From an uncultured Clostridia bacterium (GTDB lineage: Bacteria > Bacillota > Clostridia > Christensenellales > CAG-314): a stretch of 64,000 nucleotides of DNA. Of this stretch, positions 1 to 7,995 are shown piece by piece. The DNA is taken from assembly GCA_947586855.1 (NCBI GenBank), contig CANPXV010000007.1, forward strand, positions 1 to 64,000, given 5' to 3'. The position numbers and the translations under genes are program-made. Within the stretch, counting starts at the first letter, position 1, and each line of letters begins with the position of its first letter. A model generated the notes under the pieces. The model was not told the origin of the DNA, ran no database searches, and saw only the letters and a program-made list of their open reading frames with translations.

Positions 1-234
1 CGCTCGATGGTGGTGCGGTCGCCGTTCGCTTTCTCCCTCATCGCATGCTTTTGTCTCCGTATTCGCCCGTTACGGCCGATTTTCTCCCGCTTCGTACGCT
101 TGGTTGGCAGGATGCCTGCGCAAAATAAATTTCAAAAAATCATAAAATTTGCAAAAATTATTTTGCAAAGTATTGTTATTTTTTCAGGTAAATGATATAA
201 TATTTTAGTAAATTATTTAACAAAGGAGACAAAT

Positions 235-1014
235 ATGGAAAACAAGTTGTTTCAGATAGGTACCACCGATATTTTGGTATGGCATCTGTTGGTGGCGATC
301 GCCATTTTGGTGATCATCGCCCTGTTTGTTGTCATCGTGTTGTTGGCCCGCAAAAAGCCCTCTGCCGACGCAGCCGAGCCCGTTGAGGAGCAGCCCGCCG
401 ACGTCGTCGAGGACGAACCCGCCGAGGAACCCGCCCCACAGCCCGTTGCCGATACGGCCGAGGATCAACCCGCAGCCGACGAGCAACCTGCCGAGCAGCC
501 CGCCCCCGTCGAGGAACCCGTTGCGGAAGAGCAGCCCGCCGATGTTGTCGAGGACGAACCTGCCGAGGAACCCGCCCCGCAGCCCGTCGAGGAGACAGTT
601 GCCGAGGAGCCTGTTGCTGAGGAGCAACCTGCCGAGGAGCCTGTTGAAGAAGAGCAGCCTGCCCCCGTCGAGGAAAAACCCGCTCAACCCGTCAAACAGC
701 CCGCCAAGCAGCCCACAAAACAACCCGCAAAACAGCCTGCAAAGCAACCTGCAAAGCAACCCGCTAAACAACCTGCAAAGGAGGCTGCCGCTCCCGAAAA
801 CAAGGAAGAGCCCAAGCAGCGTCCCAAAAACTACCATATTTCTATCCGCGAGGACGGCAAATGGCAAGTCAAGCTGAGCGGTGGCGCTCGCGCTCTCAAA
901 CTGTTTGATACGCAGGCCGAAGCTATCGAGTTTGCCAAGGAAAAGGCCAAGAGTCAGGACGGCAACTACACCATCCACAAGGTCAACGGCCAGATCCGCA
1001 AGCAAAAGTATTGA
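235..1014 (+). CDS. N-terminally membrane-anchored protein with long Pro/Glu-Ala repeat linker, KQPA repeats and C-terminal DUF2188-like domain
   Basis: TM segment WHLLVAIAILVIIALFVVIVLLA, low-complexity EEQPA/KQPA linker, C-terminus YHISIREDGKWQVKLSGGARALKLFDTQAEAIEFAKEKAKSQDGNYTIHKVNGQIRKQKY resembles DUF2188; AAAGGAG RBS upstream. Confidence 0.85.
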   Translation: MENKLFQIGTTDILVWHLLVAIAILVIIALFVVIVLLARKKPSADAAEPVEEQPADVVEDEPAEEPAPQPVADTAEDQPAADEQPAEQPAPVEEPVAEEQPADVVEDEPAEEPAPQPVEETVAEEPVAEEQPAEEPVEEEQPAPVEEKPAQPVKQPAKQPTKQPAKQPAKQPAKQPAKQPAKEAAAPENKEEPKQRPKNYHISIREDGKWQVKLSGGARALKLFDTQAEAIEFAKEKAKSQDGNYTIHKVNGQIRKQKY

Positions 1015-1059
1015 TTTTGGCCAAATCAGGTGCGGCCGACGCACTCCAAAGGATAACCT

Positions 1060-1512
1060 ATGAACAAATGGGATAAACGTTTTATGGAGCTTACCGAACA
1101 GGTGGCTTTGTGGTCAAGCTGTTTTAAGGAGGACCGCCAAGTGGGCGCCGTCATTGTCAGGGACAAGAGGGTGCTTTCCACGGGCTACAACGGTGCGCCG
1201 GAAGGTATCGTCAGCTGCAAGGAGAAGGGCGAGTGCCTGCGCATCAAGTTGGGTATACCCAGCGGCCACAATCTGGAACTGTGCTACTCGGTGCATGCCG
1301 AGCAAAACGCCATCGTCAATGCCGCCCGCATGGGCGTTTGTCTGGACGGCGCCACCCTGTATTGCACCCACCAACCCTGCGTGATCTGCGCCAAACTTAT
1401 CGTCAACGCAGGCATCAAGCGGGTGGTGTACAAGGAGGGCTATCCCGACGAGTTTGCCAGAGAAGTGCTTGGCGAGGCCAAGGTGCAGGTGGACAAATAC
1501 GCCGACCTGTAA
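1060..1512 (+). CDS. deoxycytidylate (dCMP) deaminase family protein
   Basis: HAE...PCVIC zinc deaminase motifs (SVHAEQNAI, THQPCVICAKLI). Confidence 0.9.
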   Translation: MNKWDKRFMELTEQVALWSSCFKEDRQVGAVIVRDKRVLSTGYNGAPEGIVSCKEKGECLRIKLGIPSGHNLELCYSVHAEQNAIVNAARMGVCLDGATLYCTHQPCVICAKLIVNAGIKRVVYKEGYPDEFAREVLGEAKVQVDKYADL

Positions 1513-1721
1513 CTTTGCGCCGTGCGCCGATTTGCACATAATGGCTTGCAATCTCCACTTTGCACAATTTGCGCCTTGAAACATTGGTGCAATTGGCACA
1601 TTTTGCGCCGCTTTGCCCCTTGCGCCGATGTGCAACTTTTGCACTGATTTGCTCTTTGTGCCTATGTGTACCTTTGCACCTATTTTGTCGCTTTCGCATA
1701 TGCAATTTCCGCAAAAAACTA

Positions 1722-1747
1722 CGCCGACTTTTCACAGTCGGCGTTTT
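1722..1747 (+). terminator. intrinsic-terminator-like hairpin
   Basis: CGCCGACT/AGTCGGCG 8-bp stem followed by TTTT. Confidence 0.6.
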
Positions 1748-1899
1748 CATATCACACGGATTTTTTGCTTTTTGCTTGCAATTTGCACAATTTGTGCCTT
1801 GTGCCTATTGGCCCCTTTACTCCGAAAAGCAATCTTGTGTTGATGTGCCCCTTTGCGCCCACTTTGTCGCATTCGCACATGCAATATCCGCAAAAACCA

Positions 1900-1925
1900 C
1901 GCCAACTTTTCACAGTCGGCGTTTT
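1900..1925 (+). terminator. second copy of the terminator-like hairpin, one stem mismatch
   Basis: CGCCAACT/AGTCGGCG followed by TTTTT. Confidence 0.5.
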
Positions 1926-2001
1926 TCATATCACACGGACGTTTTATCCGCTTTCCCCGTTTCCAGACGTTTTTTATTCGCCATCTTATCCTTTCTAAGC
2001 G

Positions 2002-2113
2002 CAATATATTTGTCTATTGTAGTAGAGTTTACTCATTTTTTTCTACTGCTCTAAAATCGGCGTGAATAATTTTGTTATAATAACATTTGTATATCAACTC
2101 TACTGCGAGTAGA
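2002..2113 (+). repeat. dispersed repeat copy 1 (core 2048-2113)
   Basis: gctctaaaatcggcgtgaataattttgttataataacatttgtatatcaactctactgcgagtaga; terminal TCTACT-GCG-AGTAGA hairpin. Confidence 0.9.
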
Positions 2114-2410
2114 AAACCATTATTCTGCATAGCGGCAGTTGCCCAATACCTTGCGCTTGATCCTTGTCCCCCAAAAAGTATTCTCCTGAAAAGGTGGTGC
2201 AATCTCTGCGAAATTGCGGACAAATCACACCTGATGTGTTGTTTTTGTGCTGCTTTGCGTTTGTTAGCCGGCTTCAAGACAAATCATTCGAGCTCACAAG
2301 ATGTTCGGTCAATATTTAATTTTTATACCACAACTTTTTATAATTTTTTACTTTGTAATGCGAGAACTTTTGGGGATTTTGTTGTATTTTCTTTTCTTAT
2401 TTCAGGTGTT

Positions 2411-2475
2411 CTCTAAAATTGGCGTGAATAATTTTGTTATAATAACATTTGTATAGCAATTCTACTGCGAGTAGA
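2411..2475 (+). repeat. dispersed repeat copy 2
   Basis: ctctaaaattggcgtgaataattttgttataataacatttgtatagcaattctactgcgagtaga. Confidence 0.9.
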
Positions 2476-2794
2476 TACTTATTGCAACTGCGTTTTTTAA
2501 TTTTTCGATTTTCTATTCTTTACCACGTTTATCCGATTTTGACATGATTTTATTCGCAATTCTATTTTCGTAATACCCTATACCAAATCATTGTTTTTAC
2601 TTCCGGATTCTTTTTTGTCTTTGCAACTTTTATTAAATTCAACTGTTTCTCTATCGCCATAGCATTGACCTTGTTATCAATTTAATTTTCAAAATTTATA
2701 TTTACATTTATGCAAGTGGCTTATTGTACAAGTTGTGAATGGTTATTTTTTTTCTTGTTCTTCGATCTATTTTTTTATCAACCCACCTAACGTT

Positions 2795-2904
2795 CAATAT
2801 TTTTTTCTAATGTAGTGAAACTCACTTATTTAGCACATGCTCTAAAATCGGCGTGAATAATTTTGTTATAATAACATTTGTATATCAACTCTACTGCGGG
2901 TAGA
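2795..2904 (+). repeat. dispersed repeat copy 3 (core 2839-2904)
   Basis: gctctaaaatcggcgtgaataattttgttataataacatttgtatatcaactctactgcgggtaga. Confidence 0.9.
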
Positions 2905-3134
2905 GGACAGATTTTCCCAAAATACAAGCAAAAAGTGGTGCGCTCTATTGAAAAAACATTGGTGCGCCCGTTGGATTGTTGTGCTCTCCACATGCAAAAC
3001 GCCGACCCCCAAAAAGTCGGCGTGTCTTTTGTCGGACATATGCAAGGCGTTTCGATTGTCTTATGCACCTGTTTTCTGTTTGTTCGCCCACACAACCCAA
3101 AGTTTTCTCACATGGCTTTGCCGATGTCCCGACC

Positions 3135-4022
3135 TCACAGGCAGTGGGGCGGGGCAAGATAGCGCAGTGGCACATCCAGCACGTCCACGGCGCCCCGATA
3201 GCCGTCGGCCAGCAGCAGCGGCAACGCTTTTGCGTAGGCCAGCATAATTTTTGCGGTGTAGTCGGCGTTGTTGTCTATGCGGACGGTGCAATTGGCCTCA
3301 AACCCCTCGCCCCCACACAAAACCTGTCCGCTGTGATGGGTACGTTGGCGCAATTTTCGCACCTCCTGCGGCGACGCAAAGTGCACCTCGGTGCGATACC
3401 CCTCAAAGTAGTTGGGCATCTGCGCAATCTGTTCGGCGATACTTTCCCTGTCGCTCTCCACGCAGGCCACGTAGCAGATTCGGTCGTGCAGCAGCCGTCC
3501 GTCCGTCACGCCCTCGGCCACAAGTTGCAGCGCATTGGGCTTGGGCACGGTAAATTGCACGGCGTCGATCACCCCCGCAATGGCCCTGATGGCGTTGCTG
3601 TGTCCCTGCGATACCCCCTCGCCCCACAGCGTCGCCACGGTGTTTGCGCCCAGGCCAAACGTCGCCCTCGCCACGGATAGCAGCCCGGGGTCCCAGCCCA
3701 CCGACACAATGGCCAGGCTGTCCCGCTTGATTTGCGCAAGTTGAGCCTTGTATTCGCCTATTTTGGCGTGCGTGTCAAAGCAATCCACGGTGTTGAGGTG
3801 CGCCGTTTGTTGGCAAAACCCCTCTATATCCCGATAGCTGCCCAGCGCCAGCAGCGCCACGTCGAAATCTCTCTGCACCCCAAGCTGTGTCATCGGCCGC
3901 CACATCGGCAGGTCTATCCTCCTGCGAGAATACACGGCCGCCACCTGCACATCGGCCGATTTTGCCTGCGACAGCAAACTTTTGCCCACATTTCCGTAGC
4001 CCACAATTGCAATTTTTAGCAT
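3135..4022 (-). CDS. ddh: meso-diaminopimelate D-dehydrogenase
   Basis: MLKIAIVGYGNVGKSLL Rossmann N-terminus; DCFDTHAKIGEY, SVGWDPGLLSVAR, GEGVSQGHSNAIRAI are DapDH-type motifs; start moved to the internal ATG giving MLKIAIVG. Confidence 0.85.
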   Translation of the reverse strand: MLKIAIVGYGNVGKSLLSQAKSADVQVAAVYSRRRIDLPMWRPMTQLGVQRDFDVALLALGSYRDIEGFCQQTAHLNTVDCFDTHAKIGEYKAQLAQIKRDSLAIVSVGWDPGLLSVARATFGLGANTVATLWGEGVSQGHSNAIRAIAGVIDAVQFTVPKPNALQLVAEGVTDGRLLHDRICYVACVESDRESIAEQIAQMPNYFEGYRTEVHFASPQEVRKLRQRTHHSGQVLCGGEGFEANCTVRIDNNADYTAKIMLAYAKALPLLLADGYRGAVDVLDVPLRYLAPPHCL

Positions 4023-4468
4023 AATTTCCTCCGACATCATTATATGACCCGATTTTGCCAAAATGGCCGCCGTCCCAGCAAAATTTGTCCGATTTGCCCC
4101 GTCATCGCCCCCTCGTTCCCGCTCCCTGCCCCCTCGCTTATCTCCGCACCAACAATCAAATTAAACGGTTTTTGTGCAATTCTCCCGAGCATTTTTCTCA
4201 TTTTTGCCTTTTCCGCCCTTTTTCGATTGTCACCACGTCCCAACTCCGCCTTTTATTTCGATTTGTCCCGTTCTCTGACCCATTATTTTCCATTCTTCGC
4301 CCCTTCGTTGCTCTCCCGTCGGCGATATGCCGTCCCATCACCTGTCCCTCGTCTGTCTCTCGCCCTCGTCGCCCGCAAATTTATCTAAAAAAAATCTTGA
4401 AAAATACTTAATTTATACTTTATTTTTTTGCAAAAGTATAGTATTATATAAATAAGTATAATATACTG

Positions 4469-4501
4469 ACTATATAGCTCACAAAAACTATATAGCGCAC
4501 A
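4469..4501 (+). promoter_or_regulatory. candidate operator: two direct ACTATATAGCKCACA repeats 18 bp apart upstream of cdaA
   Basis: actatatagctcaca at 4469 and actatatagcgcaca at 4487, each with palindrome CTATATAG; cdaA ATG at 4524. Confidence 0.45.
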
Positions 4502-4523
4502 CAAAGCGACAAGGTAAACGGAC

Positions 4524-5366
4524 ATGCTGGACTTTTTGAAAAATATCTTCACAAACGTAGATACAAAAGCGCTGGTGGCAAGGATAATCTTTGCGGTGGT
4601 GCTGACGTTTGTGTATTATTTGTTCTTCTTTTACGCAAAAAAGCGCAATTTGCAGCTATACACCTACATAGTGACGGGCACGCTTGCAGTGTTGTTTGCC
4701 CTGTCCTTTTTGGTTGCGCCGCAGGAGCTAAGCGTGTATGTCTACCTTGCATTGGGATTGTTGGCGGCGTTGGGCCTGATGTTGTTTATATCGGATATCA
4801 ACCGTCACATCTTCCGCCTCTCGCTAAAACGCAAAGTCTTTCGGGATAGCCTTGCCGACCACTACGGCAGCGAGGACCTGTCCAAATCGGTTGCGGAGAT
4901 CGTCAAATCCTGCTTGCGCCTTTCCAAAACGGATACGGGTGCGCTCATCGTGCTGGCCGACCACATGTCGGACGAAATTTTGGATAGCGGCATCAAGATC
5001 AATTCGGAAATCACCGCCGAGCTTATCGAGACGCTGTTCTTCCCCAAGACGCCCCTGCACGACGGCGCCGTGATCATCACCGCAAACAAAGTGGTGGCGG
5101 CAGGCTGCTATTTGCCCCTTACGCAGGCGCAAAATCTGCCCCGAGAGTTTGGCACTCGTCACCGTGCGGCGATAGGCGTTTCGGCCGCCTTCCCCGATTG
5201 CACAGCCATCGTTGTCAGCGAAGAAACGGGCATCATCTCTGCCATGCACGACGGCAAGATCAAGCGCTATCTGGATAGCCGCCAGCTGCAAGACCTGCTT
5301 GATTGCGCCATGGGCTTGTCCGACGAAAGCGCCGAAGAAAGATTGTGGGGAGAAAACAGACAATGA
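4524..5366 (+). CDS. cdaA: membrane diadenylate cyclase (DisA_N domain)
   Basis: N-terminal TM helices, TPLHDGAVII and GTRHRAAIG catalytic motifs. Confidence 0.95.
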   Translation: MLDFLKNIFTNVDTKALVARIIFAVVLTFVYYLFFFYAKKRNLQLYTYIVTGTLAVLFALSFLVAPQELSVYVYLALGLLAALGLMLFISDINRHIFRLSLKRKVFRDSLADHYGSEDLSKSVAEIVKSCLRLSKTDTGALIVLADHMSDEILDSGIKINSEITAELIETLFFPKTPLHDGAVIITANKVVAAGCYLPLTQAQNLPREFGTRHRAAIGVSAAFPDCTAIVVSEETGIISAMHDGKIKRYLDSRQLQDLLDCAMGLSDESAEERLWGENRQ

Positions 5367-5491
5367 AAAAGAAAAAAAGCGTACCGCTTTCTCAACGAAT
5401 TGCATATTTTTTCAAACACTATTTTGTGTTGCTGTTGTTGGCGCTGGGCTGCTCTGTGCTGACAGTGCTGCTTGTGGCCTTTTGCGCCTGA
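5363..5491 (+). CDS. 42-aa single-TM membrane protein overlapping the cdaA stop codon
   Basis: ATGA overlap at 5363-5366; MKKKKSVPLSQRIAYFFKHYFVLLLLALGCSVLTVLLVAFCA. Confidence 0.5.
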   Translation: MKKKKSVPLSQRIAYFFKHYFVLLLLALGCSVLTVLLVAFCA

Positions 5492-5970
5492 CCCCCGCCA
5501 AGAGCTGCACAGCAGTGCGCTAAGCTGAGCAGAGGTGCACTGAGTTGCGGATAGTTGTGCGGAGATGTTCATTTGACCGCCCACCCGCAAACGAGCGTTG
5601 CTCCACCTGACAGCATACTGAAATCGAATCAGATATCCACATTTGTAAAATGTCGTTTTCAACGGCATTTTTTTTATGTTATCCCGCCGCAGAAAAGCAC
5701 TCTGCCCCTTTGCGGGCGCATTTTTTGAAAGCGGTGCGCACATTTGTAGGTGTATGCCATAGTGTATTGCAGCGGCGCTTCAAGGCCTTTTGTATTTTCG
5801 TAGCAAAAAGTGGTGCGCCCATGGGATAGTTGCATTCAAGAAGTCTGTATTTTCAGTCGGCCCTATATTGGCCCTTTATTTAATCATTATAATTTTACAG
5901 GTTTTCCCCAATTTTTCCGGATATTTGTTTTTCCTTTTTTTCCAACTGCCACTATATTCTTTCTTGCACT

Positions 5971-6081
5971 CAATATATATGTATAGTGTAGAGAATCTTA
6001 CTTAATTTTTTCCATGCTCTAAAATAGGCGAGAATAATTTTGTTATAATAACATTTGTATATCGACTCTACTGTACGTAGA
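5971..6081 (+). repeat. dispersed repeat copy 4 (core 6016-6081)
   Basis: gctctaaaataggcgagaataattttgttataataacatttgtatatcgactctactgtacgtaga. Confidence 0.9.
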
Positions 6082-6327
6082 TACTTATCAAAACTGCGGC
6101 TATTTTCTAAACATTTCGTCTATTCGTATTTGCTCTCTTTCCTCCGCTTGCTATCTTTTCACTGCAGTTATCCAATTTCATCTTGACCTGAGGAAAGTAT
6201 AGTTTTTTTAGCGTTTTCATTTCTGCTTTTCAATCCGCATTTACCCAATTTTTATTTCCAGCTATATTTTTCCAAGTGCTGACATTTTATTTTTGTGTGT
6301 TCAACTATTACTTATTAGGCTCAATAC

Positions 6328-6390
6328 CTAAATTTGGCGTGAATAATTTTGTTATAATAACATTTGTATATCAACTCTACTGTGGGTAGA
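6328..6390 (+). repeat. dispersed repeat copy 5
   Basis: ctaaatttggcgtgaataattttgttataataacatttgtatatcaactctactgtgggtaga. Confidence 0.9.
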
Positions 6391-6531
6391 TACTCTGATT
6401 AGCCATGCGATAGCGGTGCATGCCTCCCGACGACTTTCCATATCGAAAAAAGATTGCCTATAATTAAAACTTATATGTATTATTATATATTATACAATAT
6501 TAGATGACTTTCATCAATCTCGCCTTGTGAG

Positions 6532-6614
6532 TCTTCGTGATTTGACCTTTGCACCGTCCTCTCGTCTTGCCATCTTCGTGATCTGGCCTTTGCGACCGTC
6601 CTCTCGCCTTGCCA
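6532..6614 (+). repeat. ~41-bp tandem duplication upstream of aspartokinase
   Basis: cttcgtgatttgacctttgcaccgtcctctcgtcttgccat then cttcgtgatctggcctttgcgaccgtcctctcgccttgccat. Confidence 0.8.
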
Positions 6615-6746
6615 TCTTGCTGTTTCTTGCCTTTGCTTAGCTTTCTCCTTGCCTTCGTCTGCCCGTCGTCCTGTTGCTGCTCAAATGCGGCCATTCGGCG
6701 GGGTGCGGCGGCGTATATTTGCCCGTCGGGCGCAGTAAAATACAGC

Positions 6747-7811
6747 ATGATTGTTGCAAAATTCGGCGGGACGGCCGTCACTCCGCAAAATCTCATCTAT
6801 TTGCGGCGCATTGTCGGGTCGTCGCACAAAATTGTGGTGGTGTCGGCGGTGGGACGAGAGTTCGTCGGCGATGTCAAGGTGACGGACATGTTGCTTGCCT
6901 ATCACGCCAGCCCATCCGATGCCCTTTGGCAGGCCATTGCGGATAAATATCTGCGCCTTGCCCAGGTCAACGCCATTGTGGCAGATGTCGATGTGCTGCT
7001 CACCGATGCCCGTCAACGTGCCGCCCGTTTCGACGCCCCCTATTGCGCCTCGCTGGGAGAGGAGCTTTCCGCCCGATTGGTGGCGGCCTACCTCGATGCG
7101 GACTATTTGGAGGCGGAGCAGGTTGTGCGATTTGCCCCCGACGGCCAGCTGCAAGCGCAGCGAACCCTCGATTTGCTGCAAAAATCCGTCCAAAGCGGCA
7201 AACTTTACGTGATGGGCGGCTTTTACGGCGGCAGCGATAGGCACGGGCGACGCACTTTTCCCCGTGGCGGCGGCGACATCAGCGGTGCGTTGGCTGCTGC
7301 TGCGGCAGGCGCCCACCTGTACGAAAATTGGACAGATGCCAACGGTGTATGCGTGGCCGACCCCACATTGGTGCCCGATGTCGCCACGGTAGACGGCCTC
7401 AGCTATGCGCAGATGCGGTTGTTGTCCCAAGCGGGCGCCGAAGTGCTGCATCCGGACGCCGTTTTGCCTTGTTGCGATCGGTGCATACCCATCAAAATCG
7501 GCAATTTTTTCCGTCCCTACGGCCCAAGCACGCTCATTTCCAACTGCCCGTCGCAAAATCGGCTGCTGTCCCTTGCGCAAAAGGCCACGGTGGACGGATA
7601 TGTCACCACGCTGCTGCACAGCTATCCGCAGTGGCAAATTTTGGACAAAATCGCCCGATTTTTGCGCAGTAGGACCTCGCAGGTGAGCTTTTTTGACCGT
7701 TCGGCGACGGTGGACCCGTCCTTCGGCATCTCTTTCGAGGCGCACGTCGTCCGCATATCTTCGCCCGATTCCATTCTTCGCCCGCTGTACGACGTCCTCG
7801 TCCGCACGTAG
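6747..7811 (+). CDS. aspartate kinase family protein
   Basis: MIVAKFGGTAV, RGGGDISGALAAAAAGAHLYENWTDANGVCVADPTLVPD, GAEVLHPDAV; start moved to the ATG giving MIVAKFGG. Confidence 0.85.
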   Translation: MIVAKFGGTAVTPQNLIYLRRIVGSSHKIVVVSAVGREFVGDVKVTDMLLAYHASPSDALWQAIADKYLRLAQVNAIVADVDVLLTDARQRAARFDAPYCASLGEELSARLVAAYLDADYLEAEQVVRFAPDGQLQAQRTLDLLQKSVQSGKLYVMGGFYGGSDRHGRRTFPRGGGDISGALAAAAAGAHLYENWTDANGVCVADPTLVPDVATVDGLSYAQMRLLSQAGAEVLHPDAVLPCCDRCIPIKIGNFFRPYGPSTLISNCPSQNRLLSLAQKATVDGYVTTLLHSYPQWQILDKIARFLRSRTSQVSFFDRSATVDPSFGISFEAHVVRISSPDSILRPLYDVLVRT

Positions 7812-7947
7812 CCGCCCTCGCACCAAAACCCGACGTTTGCCCGCCCTGATGTCTTGCTCGTTTGTCGATTTGCGATTTTTTTGCCCCTCGCCGCCCCGCA
7901 AATTGCGTCGATATGACCGCCCACACGCCTCAATTGAGCCGTAAATC

Positions 7948-7976
7948 TTGACACTTTTTGCGCTTTCGTCTACAAT
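7948..7976 (+). promoter_or_regulatory. sigma-A type promoter for the HI0933-family gene
   Basis: TTGACA (7948) - 17 bp - TACAAT (7971). Confidence 0.75.
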
Positions 7977-7995
7977 ATAGCGTAGAGAGGTACCT

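Larger units (their letters stand above)
1644..1945. repeat. two tandem ~180-bp-spaced units, each ending in a CGCCGACT-TTTCAC-AGTCGGCG hairpin plus T run
   Basis: tcgctttcgcatatgcaatttccgcaaaaaactacgccgacttttcacagtcggcgttttcatatcacacgga versus tcgcattcgcacatgcaatatccgcaaaaaccacgccaacttttcacagtcggcgtttttcatatcacacgga. Confidence 0.8.

Noticed and set aside
7-195. 62-aa ORF at the window start
   Set aside because: No motif, no supported start, low-complexity intergenic composition.
2087-3162. Short + strand ORFs beginning MYINSTA (2087-2416, 2878-3162)
   Set aside because: Their shared N-terminus is just the dispersed repeat read from a TTG; the remainder has no similarity or coding character.
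5363-5491. Small ORF as a truncated CdaR
   Set aside because: Sequence does not resemble the CdaR N-terminus and no YbbR domain follows; kept only as an unknown coupled small protein.
2048-6390. Five repeats as a CRISPR array
   Set aside because: Spacing is hundreds of bp to kilobases and no cas genes are present.
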